Assembly: GCA_048267245.1 (NCBI GenBank)
Contig: JBLWXV010000001.1
Span: forward strand, 682,001-746,000
Direction of reading: 5' to 3'
From: JBLWXV01 sp048267245
GTDB taxonomy: Bacteria; Bdellovibrionota; Bacteriovoracia; Bacteriovoracales; Bacteriovoracaceae
DNA length: 64,000 bases
The first letter of the stretch is position 1. Every line of letters starts with the position of its first letter. The notes below the pieces were generated by a model. It saw only the letters and a program-made list of their open reading frames with translations. It did no database searches and had not been told where the DNA came from. This document shows, piece by piece, positions 57,274 through 64,000 of the stretch. The position numbers were made by a program, and so were the translations under genes.

Positions 57274-58083
57274 ATGACTGTAAATTTTGATCCCATTATT
57301 TTCTCAATTCCTGGTACTCCCATTAGTGTTCGTTGGTATGGACTGATGTATGTCGTCGGTTTTGTTCTTGGCGGATTCATAGCGAGAAAGCTCGCAGAGA
57401 GAGGCTTTTTTCAAGTGGCCAAGGAGCGAGTTGATTCACTCGTCACGCATGTGTTGATTGGTATGTTTGTGGGGGCGAGGATCTTCTACGTCTTCATCTA
57501 TAATTGGGATCAATATAAAAGTGAACCCTGGAAACTCTTCGCTGTGTGGGAAGGGGGACTTTCATTTCACGGCGCCCTGGCCGGAATTCTCGTGGGCGGC
57601 TACGTCTTTGCTCGCAGAAATAAGATTTCGTGGGCGCAAGTGATGGATGTAATCGCGCTTGTGGGAACACCTGGTCTCTTCTTTGGAAGACTTGGAAATT
57701 TTATCAACGGCGAGCTCTACGGTAGAATTGCTCACGATGTTCCATGGGCAATGGTTTTTCCCTCTGGTGGTCCTTTGCCGAGGCACCCAAGTCAATTATA
57801 TGAAGCTATCTTTGAAGGCTTAGTGCTCTCAGGAATATTGTGGTTCATGCTTCCGAGAGTAAAACACTATGGAGTGATCGCTTCGACTTTCCTCATGGGC
57901 TACGCAACCTTTCGCTACTTCATCGAGTTCTTTAGAGAGGCCGACTCGCAGCTCGGTTACTACTTTGGTGGCACAACTACCATGGGGCAGATTCTCTGTT
58001 TTATTATGTTCTTAGTTGGGGTTGCTGCAATCGTGTGGGTGAGAAGACTCAATCTACTGATTTCACCTGATGCGCGAAGTTGA
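57274..58083 (+). CDS. lgt: Prolipoprotein diacylglyceryl transferase
   Basis: A 269-residue inner-membrane enzyme adding diacylglycerol to lipobox cysteines. The Lgt signature GRLGNFINGELYGRIAHDVPWAMVFPSGGPLPRHPSQLYEAIFEGL is complete, with the essential Arg and the HPSQLYE motif. VWEGGLSFHGALAGILVGGY precedes it. No Shine-Dalgarno is visible. A TATACT 6 bases upstream (57262-57267) could be a -10 giving a leaderless message. Its end overlaps the convergent gene by 35 bases. Confidence 0.97.
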   Translation: MTVNFDPIIFSIPGTPISVRWYGLMYVVGFVLGGFIARKLAERGFFQVAKERVDSLVTHVLIGMFVGARIFYVFIYNWDQYKSEPWKLFAVWEGGLSFHGALAGILVGGYVFARRNKISWAQVMDVIALVGTPGLFFGRLGNFINGELYGRIAHDVPWAMVFPSGGPLPRHPSQLYEAIFEGLVLSGILWFMLPRVKHYGVIASTFLMGYATFRYFIEFFREADSQLGYYFGGTTTMGQILCFIMFLVGVAAIVWVRRLNLLISPDARS

Positions 58084-58909
58084 TAATTTTTTCTTGATAA
58101 GCTTTTGCAAGCTCCTTAACTTCATCGTCACTCTGTGCCCACTGCGTCCATAGATCTTGAAAAGTATTTAGAGGGATAAGCTCATCGAGGGCGCGGTTTA
58201 TATCGGCAATGATTCGATTGCCCCATTGAGTATTTGGGCAGGCGACATGTAGCTCAATAATTGGCGGCGATTCTTCAATCGAAACGATTCTAAGATACTT
58301 GTCAGTTGTAGAGTTTTTCTTATTAAAGTACGAAACAATATAGGGAAGCTCGAGATAGTAATCAATGCGACCGAGTTGGAGCATCTTATAGGTATTCTCA
58401 GATTTTGAGATGTATTCAGATTTACGTGGAGAGCTCTCTTTTAAGATTTGATCGAGTATTGGGCCATAAGAGTTTCTTCCTGTCGCTGTTCGAAGAGAGG
58501 ATTCCTTTAAAAGCTTCTTGAGGCTAACTTTTTGCGGGCGATTAAGTTTTTGAAAGAGATCCTCTGAAACGATTGCTTTGTAGTCGTACATCACAGCAAA
58601 CGGTCGCGAGAAAACGGCGAATTTTTCATTTTCCTTTGTTTTATAGGTGCCAGGTTGGCAAATGGGATTACCATTTTTAATTTTTGACCACACCCTGCTG
58701 AAGTTCATCATTTCTCGTTTGTGATCATAGTTACTGAGCTTGCTTTCAAACAGGTCGAGTATGACATTAAAAGCGCCGCGCTCCGGTGAATTGGAGAAGT
58801 ACAGTGGCTCAATTTCGGTGACGAACCAAGTAAGCCCTTCTTTCGCACATGCCACTTGGCTTGAGATGAGGTTTGTGAGGAATAAAAGTGAGTAAAATAA
58901 AATCTTCAT
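58049..58909 (-). CDS. Exported solute-binding-protein-like protein
   Basis: A 286-residue protein with signal peptide MKILFYSLLFLTNLISSQVACA. The domain resembles the amino-acid-type binding fold: LTWFVTEIEPLYFSNSPERGAFNVILDLFE, EKFAVFSRPFAVMYDYKAIV, RTATGRNSYGPILDQIL, YKMLQLGRIDYYLELPYIVSYF. There are no transport partners adjacent, so it may be a sensor or an orphan. ATG 58909 is chosen since the signal peptide begins there. Overlaps the end of lgt. Confidence 0.72.
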   Translation of the reverse strand: MKILFYSLLFLTNLISSQVACAKEGLTWFVTEIEPLYFSNSPERGAFNVILDLFESKLSNYDHKREMMNFSRVWSKIKNGNPICQPGTYKTKENEKFAVFSRPFAVMYDYKAIVSEDLFQKLNRPQKVSLKKLLKESSLRTATGRNSYGPILDQILKESSPRKSEYISKSENTYKMLQLGRIDYYLELPYIVSYFNKKNSTTDKYLRIVSIEESPPIIELHVACPNTQWGNRIIADINRALDELIPLNTFQDLWTQWAQSDDEVKELAKAYQEKIINFAHQVKSVD

Positions 58910-58975
58910 ACTTCTATAACCGCAGTAGGGGACAGGCATATTATACTTCTCATTGAATTAAGCGTCGTTTATTTC

Positions 58976-59536
58976 TTAGGGAGCGAAGTACTGAAGTAAA
59001 GTTTTAGGAGGTTTTTCTACAGTCGACTTATCACTAAAATCCACGCTCAGATAGATTGGAAAACAAGTAATCGTACAGGCACCTTCGTAGGTTATTTTTA
59101 GACCTTTTGTATCTCGCCAATGATAGATGGCGTGCTCCTCTCTATTCTTATAATAATCTTGCTTGCCATAGCGATTGATCAGAGACTGGTGAAAGACGTC
59201 GTGAAGAAAATAGGAGGGGAGTCTCGTGTACATCGATAGCACCTTCGTCTCTGATGTGAGCACCCAAATGGGAAAAATATACATTTCATGTTTAATTAGG
59301 TAGCGGCGAATGGTGCTCTTTCCCTCTTTCGAAATTGTCTCTCCCTGTCCTTTTTGCGCAAAGAGATCAGGCGAACTTGCTCCAGGAAGAAATGGAGTGA
59401 ACGCTTCATAGGTGAAGGTGTAGTTGGGCGCCTCAACTTTCGAGTTTGCCGGGTGGACAAGAATCAGGATTGAAAGGACAATACCTAATACCTTAAAAAT
59501 AAAATTGCGTTGAAAAATGTGGGCCTCATAGGTCAT
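58976..59536 (-). CDS. Exported protein of unknown function
   Basis: A 186-residue protein. A hydrophobic N-terminal segment (FKVLGIVLSILILVHPANS) acts as signal or anchor after a short polar lead. The mature part has ITYEGACTITCFPIYLSVDF with two cysteines four apart, and is aromatic-rich (YRTRLPSYFL-like, DYYKNREEHAIYHW). No family was recognised. It is divergent from the symporter, 48 bases away. Confidence 0.65.
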   Translation of the reverse strand: MTYEAHIFQRNFIFKVLGIVLSILILVHPANSKVEAPNYTFTYEAFTPFLPGASSPDLFAQKGQGETISKEGKSTIRRYLIKHEMYIFPIWVLTSETKVLSMYTRLPSYFLHDVFHQSLINRYGKQDYYKNREEHAIYHWRDTKGLKITYEGACTITCFPIYLSVDFSDKSTVEKPPKTLLQYFAP

Positions 59537-59548
59537 GCCCCATTTTAT

Positions 59549-59565
59549 CTCTTAACGTTTAAGAG
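59549..59565. promoter_or_regulatory. Palindrome CTCTTAA-CGT-TTAAGAG in a 48-bp divergent gap
   Basis: A perfect 7-base dyad with 3-base spacer in the short divergent region between the exported-protein gene and the symporter. It sits just upstream of the symporter AAGGAGGAAG, so it may be an operator for both genes or an RNA hairpin in the symporter leader. Confidence 0.5.
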
Positions 59566-59584
59566 TGCTTCAAGGAGGAAGAAG

Positions 59585-60841
59585 ATGCACAAAGAAGGCC
59601 GTAAAGAGGCGATCCAGATCGCCGTGGCGATGGGCGCTGGTTTAGTGTGTGGTCTCATTCTTCATGCCATGGGCAAGGGAGAGTGGGGTGAGTATCTTCG
59701 CTATATCTCAACCGTTTTCCTCAACCTTCTCAAAATGGTGATTGTCCCTCTCGTTTTTTCCTCAATCTTTATGGCGATGTACCACCTAGGAACTCCCGAA
59801 GCCCTTGGGAAGATGGGGAGAAAGGCAGTAGGTTATTACTTCGTGACAACCTGCTTTGCAGTGCTCTTTGGAATTATCGTCGTGAACTTGATTCAGCCCG
59901 GTGTAGGGGCCGATCTAGGAAACCAAGGTCTTCATGAATTAGGACACATGGAAAACGCTGTCAGAGAGAATAAGGGACTTGTTAATACTGTCGTGAATGT
60001 CTTCATCGGGGCGATTCCAACCAATCCTTTCAAAGCGCTTGCTGAAGGGAATGTTCTCCAGTTGATTGTCTTTGCAATTTTTATTGGAATGACGGCCCTA
60101 TTTATGAAGGAGAAGGCAAAGCCTTTTGTTAATCTCATGGGAAGTCTTGAAGCTTTGAGTTTAAAACTCACTCATGTGGTTATGAAGTTAGCCCCGATTG
60201 GCATCTTTGCATTAATGGTAGATATCCTAGCGAGAACTGGGATGGACGCCATCGCTTCGCTCTCAAAGTATGTCTTGGCGGTGATTCTGGGACTTAGCCT
60301 TCATGTGATTTTTCTACTGGCGATTGCTTGCATGAGAACAAAGAAGAGTCCTTGGTACATCATCAAGAATTTGAGTGCGCCTCTGATCACTTCCTTTTCA
60401 ACTGCTTCATCAGCAGCGACACTACCGATCACAATGACGGCGGTTGAAGAAAACCTTGGGGTGCGTAAAGATACCGCGAAATTTGTGCTTCCACTCGGAG
60501 CGACAGTGAATATGGATGGAACTGCTCTCTATGAGTCAGTAGCAGCTATCTTTATTGCGCAAGCCTATGCCATTCCCCTCGGAATAGAGAAACAGTTAGT
60601 TATTTTCCTGACCGCTTCACTTGCTGCAATTGGCGCCGCCGCGATCCCTGGAGCTGGGCTAATTACAATGGGTATCGTACTAAATGCCGTTGGACTGCCT
60701 CTAGAAGGTATCGGTCTGATCCTCGCAGTTGACCGACTTTTGGACATGTTTAGAACCACTGTCAATGTTTTTGGCGACTGTGTTGGAACAATCTTTGTTG
60801 ATAGTATGATGAATGATTCCGATTTTTCTTTAGAAGATTGA
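59585..60841 (+). CDS. Dicarboxylate/amino acid:cation symporter (DAACS family)
   Basis: A 418-residue membrane transporter. The hairpin-loop signature SFSTASSAATLPITMTAVEENLGV, the central NMDGTALYESVAAIFIAQAY with N-M-D-G-T, and GAAAIPGAGLITMGIVL are all present. Such carriers import aspartate, glutamate or C4-dicarboxylates with Na+ or H+. AAGGAGG before ATG 59585 is decisive over the longer open frame from 59510. Alone in its direction. Confidence 0.95.
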   Translation: MHKEGRKEAIQIAVAMGAGLVCGLILHAMGKGEWGEYLRYISTVFLNLLKMVIVPLVFSSIFMAMYHLGTPEALGKMGRKAVGYYFVTTCFAVLFGIIVVNLIQPGVGADLGNQGLHELGHMENAVRENKGLVNTVVNVFIGAIPTNPFKALAEGNVLQLIVFAIFIGMTALFMKEKAKPFVNLMGSLEALSLKLTHVVMKLAPIGIFALMVDILARTGMDAIASLSKYVLAVILGLSLHVIFLLAIACMRTKKSPWYIIKNLSAPLITSFSTASSAATLPITMTAVEENLGVRKDTAKFVLPLGATVNMDGTALYESVAAIFIAQAYAIPLGIEKQLVIFLTASLAAIGAAAIPGAGLITMGIVLNAVGLPLEGIGLILAVDRLLDMFRTTVNVFGDCVGTIFVDSMMNDSDFSLED

Positions 60842-60911
60842 TATCATTTGATAGCATTTTCGTGACCTTACAAATTCAAGGGGGCAAGAATAACAAACTT
60901 GCTCCTAGTTA

Positions 60912-60940
60912 TTGACTGCAATCCGGTGTAAGCCGAAAAT
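60912..60940 (+). promoter_or_regulatory. Candidate promoter directly before the MltD-like gene
   Basis: TTGACT (60912-60917) with a 17-base spacer to GAAAAT (60935-60940). The ATG lies 9 bases after the -10, so transcription would begin almost at the start codon. The -10 matches only moderately. Confidence 0.35.
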
Positions 60941-60949
60941 AAGTAGACT

Positions 60950-62467
60950 ATGGTAAACCTGCACCAGACACTCATTTGCCTCTCCCTCTCAACACTACTG
61001 CTGTCGTGTTCATCGAATGTCTTTCAATCGAAAGAGTCCGCTGAACAGGTGGCCGAAGTAGAGGAGACGCCAAAAGATCTGACTCACACCGAGCTTATGG
61101 CCTATGAAGCTCGCCAAAGTCTAAAGAATGTCAATGACCCTCATCGCATCCTTGGTTCATCCAAGATTGTCGATCCTGAAAATCACAAAACTAAGACCTA
61201 CTATCTCTATGGCGCTGAACATCTCAACCTAGAGAATTACTACTTTGATTTTCCCGTTGTTTATAATGAGGCCGTGCAAAAGTGGCTTAATTATTTTCAA
61301 AAGCGCGGGCGCGATTACTTTGAGCGCTACAGTGCGCGCGCTGGTCGCTACGCTCCTTTGATGGGAAAAATTCTGCAGGACAATGGCCTGCCAAGAGACT
61401 TGATCTTTCTTGCCATGGCCGAAAGTGGTTTTCAAAATAATGCAAAATCTTGGGCCCGCGCCGTTGGCCCGTGGCAGTTCATGCCATACACGGGTAGAAA
61501 ATTTGGTCTTAAAATTGATTGGTATATCGATGAGAGACGCGATCCTATTAAGGCGACAATCGCAGCAGCTCAGTACTTGAAAAAACTCTATAACGACTTT
61601 GGCTCATGGGAGCTCGCGGCCGCCGGCTACAACGCAGGTGAGGGAAAAGTTGGCAGAGCTATCAAGCGCTACCGCACTGAAAACTTCTGGAAGATTCGTC
61701 GCGGTCGCTACCTCAAACTAGAGACGCGTGAGTATGTTCCAAAAATCATGGCCCTCGCCATTATTGGAAAGAACCTCAAGTCATTTGGCTTTGAAGAAAT
61801 TGATTTTCATGAGCCACTGGACTTTGAAGAATTAGAAGTCCCTGGGATGACGGACCTAGTAGCCTTTGCTGAAAAACTCGACATTCCGTTTGAAGAAATT
61901 GAGCGCCTAAACCCTGAAGTTAGCAGATGGTTTACGCCTCCAGGTGAAGAGAACTACAAGCTTAGAGTTCCGGTTGGGTACCGAAAAGTGGCCATGGCCT
62001 GTTGTTCAAATATGAGCGAGCTAAAGGCGACGGCGTTTCAAAAATATAGTGTTCGCGGCAGACGCTCTAACATTCAAGATGTCGCTAGAAAATTTAGAAT
62101 CACAAATAAGTATGTGCTTGAGTCTCTCAACAATCTAACCAGCTATCAGCAGCTAGAGCAGGGCTCAGAAGTTCTATTGCCCTTTAGACTTGGTCAGAAT
62201 AAGCGCGAAAATATGTACGCCGATCTCTATGAAAAACCGCGCAAGACTGTGGTGAGAGCTCGTCGCTATAAACAACGCGTTAAGAGAGCACTTGCTAGTG
62301 GAAAGAAAATCTCCGCGCCAAGCAAATTCTACACCGTTCAAAGAGGAGACAGTCTGTGGTCAGTCTCTCGCAAGACCGGTGTGTCACTCGATACTCTTAT
62401 AGCCTCAAATGCTCATATTGTTGGTCACCGCATGATTCGCGCGGGAGACAGACTCGTTATTGAGTAA
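60950..62467 (+). CDS. mltD: Membrane-bound lytic murein transglycosylase, MltD-type lipoprotein with LysM
   Basis: A 505-residue lipoprotein (lipobox LLSC, Cys20). The SLT domain (about 135-255) carries the catalytic Glu158 in FLAMAESGFQ, with WARAVGPWQFMPYTGRKFGL, ELAAAGYNAGEGKVGRAI and REYVPKIMA. A C-terminal LysM (about 460-505) is FYTVQRGDSLWSVSRKTGVSLDTLIASNAH; an earlier LysM-like segment lies at 365-420. It cleaves peptidoglycan glycan strands to anhydromuropeptides. It may serve cell growth or prey-wall remodelling. No clear Shine-Dalgarno. Confidence 0.95.
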   Translation: MVNLHQTLICLSLSTLLLSCSSNVFQSKESAEQVAEVEETPKDLTHTELMAYEARQSLKNVNDPHRILGSSKIVDPENHKTKTYYLYGAEHLNLENYYFDFPVVYNEAVQKWLNYFQKRGRDYFERYSARAGRYAPLMGKILQDNGLPRDLIFLAMAESGFQNNAKSWARAVGPWQFMPYTGRKFGLKIDWYIDERRDPIKATIAAAQYLKKLYNDFGSWELAAAGYNAGEGKVGRAIKRYRTENFWKIRRGRYLKLETREYVPKIMALAIIGKNLKSFGFEEIDFHEPLDFEELEVPGMTDLVAFAEKLDIPFEEIERLNPEVSRWFTPPGEENYKLRVPVGYRKVAMACCSNMSELKATAFQKYSVRGRRSNIQDVARKFRITNKYVLESLNNLTSYQQLEQGSEVLLPFRLGQNKRENMYADLYEKPRKTVVRARRYKQRVKRALASGKKISAPSKFYTVQRGDSLWSVSRKTGVSLDTLIASNAHIVGHRMIRAGDRLVIE

Positions 62468-62490
62468 TTCTTGATACATCCCACCTAGGC

Positions 62491-62525
62491 GATAACCTTT
62501 AACTCAGGGTATCTTTTTTTCTTTT
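62491..62525 (+). terminator. Intrinsic terminator after the MltD-like gene
   Basis: GATAACC (62491-62497) pairs with GGGTATC (62507-62513) with one mismatch, followed by TTTTTTTCTTTTT. It separates mltD from the following gene. Confidence 0.7.
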
Positions 62526-62544
62526 TAATCAAAAGGGAAGAAGA

Positions 62545-63690
62545 ATGGGTTATTCGCAACTCAAAGAACTTAAAAAAGTTCAAGATACGTCTTATGAAAA
62601 AGAGTACGTAAAGACGTTAGTCTACATTCAAGATCTATACGATCTCATCGCTTACCAAGCTCTTAGAGCGAACTTAGGCGAGAGTGTTCGCTTTGTCTCG
62701 GCCGCCCCACTTACCAAGGAATTCCTACTTATTCGTGGCCCTTCAAGCTTTCGTGGTGAAGGAGCGCTCAAAGTTTTGAGTGAGCTCTATCCTGAACTTG
62801 AAAGCACTTTAAGAGATGCTCCATCACTATTTTATAAAGATAGTGACTGGAAGGATTTCGAGGGCAGAGCAAAGTCAGAAAAACTCCTCGCTGCAGAGGA
62901 ATACTTCACAAAGAAGGGTATTGATTTTAATCCCTCGCAAGTTTTTAGCTTTTTAAACGATGAAGATTTTTGGACGAATTTGGAGAATCAAAGGCTCTCT
63001 GAAAAAGTCGTCAATATTAGAAGTGAAGTGCCCACAGACATGATCTCTCCAGCGAATTGGGCGCTTGAGTGCGGCTCTGGCAAAGTGCTTGAGTGTGAGG
63101 ACTTAGTGTTTGGTGGAAGTCCACAGGTCTTTCTAGACTTGGTTGGAAATAAGAAAATTCTAAGTGCTGAATTCGTGGAGTTTTGTGAGAGCACGCGCTC
63201 ACCTTGTGAGCTTGTGATTCGATTTGAATTTAAAGGAATCGTGCACCAGGGCCTTGAAACTTTCTTTGTACCACTTTCTTATACGCATGAATGGGGTCAC
63301 TTCATTGGAGAATTTAGAGCGAATGAAGCTCAGTTTATTCACTTTTTTGAAGGCTCAGAGACCTCTGAAGAGGAAGTTTCGAGAAAATTGAAACTTTTAA
63401 AAAGAAATTTAGAAAAAATTTTTCCAGAATTTTCTGCAAAATACTGCGGAGAGTTCGTGGTTGTGCGTCCAGAAAGTGGGTGTCTTAATATTGACGATTC
63501 GGGATATCAAAATATTGAGAAAAAGCCTGGACATCTGAGCTTCATCCATCGGAATGCCCCTCTACCAGAGGAGTTCGTAAAAAAACTTAACTGCGAAGAT
63601 TCCGCGAGTGAGGTTCTTTTTGACGCGCGGGCGTTTTATTCGAGTGCCGTGGTCGGGAATTGTCCAAGCAAAAAAGAACAAAGCGAGTGA
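62545..63690 (+). CDS. Large protein of unknown function
   Basis: A 381-residue protein without signal peptide. It has paired cysteines (LECGSGKVLECED; FCESTRSPCELV; KYCGEF...SGCLN), a HEWGHF motif (near residue 250) that looks like H-E-x-x-H with one residue added, and no recognised family. The HEWGHF spacing (H-E-W-G-H) does match H-E-x-x-H zinc motifs. However, the surrounding residues (VPLSYTHEWGHFIGEF) do not identify a known peptidase family. AAGGGAAG precedes the ATG. Confidence 0.7.
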   Translation: MGYSQLKELKKVQDTSYEKEYVKTLVYIQDLYDLIAYQALRANLGESVRFVSAAPLTKEFLLIRGPSSFRGEGALKVLSELYPELESTLRDAPSLFYKDSDWKDFEGRAKSEKLLAAEEYFTKKGIDFNPSQVFSFLNDEDFWTNLENQRLSEKVVNIRSEVPTDMISPANWALECGSGKVLECEDLVFGGSPQVFLDLVGNKKILSAEFVEFCESTRSPCELVIRFEFKGIVHQGLETFFVPLSYTHEWGHFIGEFRANEAQFIHFFEGSETSEEEVSRKLKLLKRNLEKIFPEFSAKYCGEFVVVRPESGCLNIDDSGYQNIEKKPGHLSFIHRNAPLPEEFVKKLNCEDSASEVLFDARAFYSSAVVGNCPSKKEQSE

Positions 63691-63757
63691 TTTAAAGCTG
63701 TTGACATTTTTTTAGGGGCACACGAAACTTTTCTGTAAGCTTGATAAAAAAATTTTA

Positions 63758-63785
63758 AATTGGTTTTTCACTAAACTTACCAATT
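63758..63785. promoter_or_regulatory. Inverted repeat in the AT-rich promoter region of the last gene
   Basis: AATTGGT (63758-63764) and ACCAATT (63779-63785) are 14 bases apart in an AT-rich upstream region. TATAAA at 63807-63812 may be the -10 of the following gene. TTGACA at 63701-63706 is further upstream without a good partner. Confidence 0.4.
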
Positions 63786-63844
63786 ACTTTAATTATTAAC
63801 GAAACCTATAAAATGGTACGGACACTCTTCAAGGAGAAGATTTG

Positions 63845-64000
63845 ATGAAAAAGCACATCGTACTCGCAACTGGTCTAGCGATGCTCTCAACAAGCGCATT
63901 CGCTACAAAATCAAGAATGGAAGCTCTTGGCCAAGATACTGGTCGTGGTTCACACTACATTAAGGACACACGCAGTATCTTCCGCAACGCTGCTCACGTA
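63845..64000 (+). CDS. Exported protein, C-terminus beyond window
   Basis: AAGGAG lies before ATG 63845. The visible 52 residues give signal peptide MKKHIVLATGLAMLSTSAFA followed by TKSRMEALGQDTGRGSHYIKDTRSIFRNAAHV. This opening, with the M-E-A-L-G-Q and D-x-R-x-I-F pattern, looks like outer-membrane porin-type proteins, but with only 52 residues this is weak. The open frame runs to the window end. Confidence 0.65.
   Translation, partial: MKKHIVLATGLAMLSTSAFATKSRMEALGQDTGRGSHYIKDTRSIFRNAAHV

Noticed and set aside
63660..63730. TTGACA at 63701 as promoter of the last gene
   Set aside because: No matching -10 at 16-18 bases; a TATAAA nearer the gene is a better candidate though also without a good -35.

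Overview
The window looks like a chromosomal segment of a predatory bacterium of the Bdellovibrio/Bacteriovorax group (Bdellovibrionota, probably Bacteriovoracales). This is inferred from gene content, not from a database search: a very high share of exported proteins of no recognised family, a trmB-dnaG-rpoD operon, an M50 peptidase-scpA-scpB-rluB operon with odd acidic tails, and moderate GC with AT-richer accessory patches. No prophage, insertion sequence, CRISPR array or rRNA operon was seen. There is one tRNA gene, an initiator tRNA.

Layout. 1-3.8 kb: envelope glycosylation (GT22 membrane mannosyltransferase cut by the window edge, DPM1-like GT2, GT39/ArnT-like transferase). 3.8-12.3 kb: an exported protein, a SWIM/SNF2 ATPase and the trmB-dnaG-rpoD operon. 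12.4-18.7 kb: an exported cysteine-peptidase-like protein, an HTTM membrane protein, a DegT aminotransferase, two small proteins, two barrel-like envelope proteins and a Nudix hydrolase. 18.9-23.3 kb: M50 peptidase, scpA, scpB, rluB. 23.3-26.8 kb: a very large exported protein with 11-residue repeats, and a small conserved protein. 26.9-32.6 kb: initiator tRNA, then an AT-richer accessory stretch with a ferric-binding-protein homologue, a sulfur/redox operon (persulfide-dioxygenase-like MBL protein, DUF442 protein, c-type heme protein) behind two FNR-type boxes, and a LysR regulator. 32.6-39.9 kb: DUF3592 protein, MaoC hydratase, trehalase lipoprotein, exported 2H phosphoesterase, a three-domain fusion (phosphoribosyltransferase, hydrolase, erythromycin esterase) and a CBS protein. 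40-45.9 kb: a six-gene Mrp/Pha cation/proton antiporter with A and B fused, plus an overlapping exported protein. 46-50.9 kb: exported protein, MFS transporter, DEAD-box helicase, exported protein. 51.1-56.2 kb: trpS with a barrel protein and an Lrp regulator, facing rplU-rpmA-obgE-rsfS-rlmH. 56.4-64 kb: lgt, a solute-binding-like protein, a dicarboxylate symporter, an MltD-type lytic transglycosylase, two unknowns and a partial exported protein.

Genes are tightly packed. ATGA or TAATG stop/start overlaps are the rule inside operons, and several convergent pairs overlap or abut with no terminator between them. Starts were chosen by ribosome binding site, signal peptide and overlap, and often differ from the longest open frame. 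The observations most worth pursuing are the lipid-linked mannose cluster, the large repeat protein, the FNR-box promoter whose spacing fits a class II site exactly, the degenerate catalytic motifs in the three-domain fusion, the DnaG zinc-ligand change, and a crossing pair of complementary segments upstream of the DEAD-box helicase gene.
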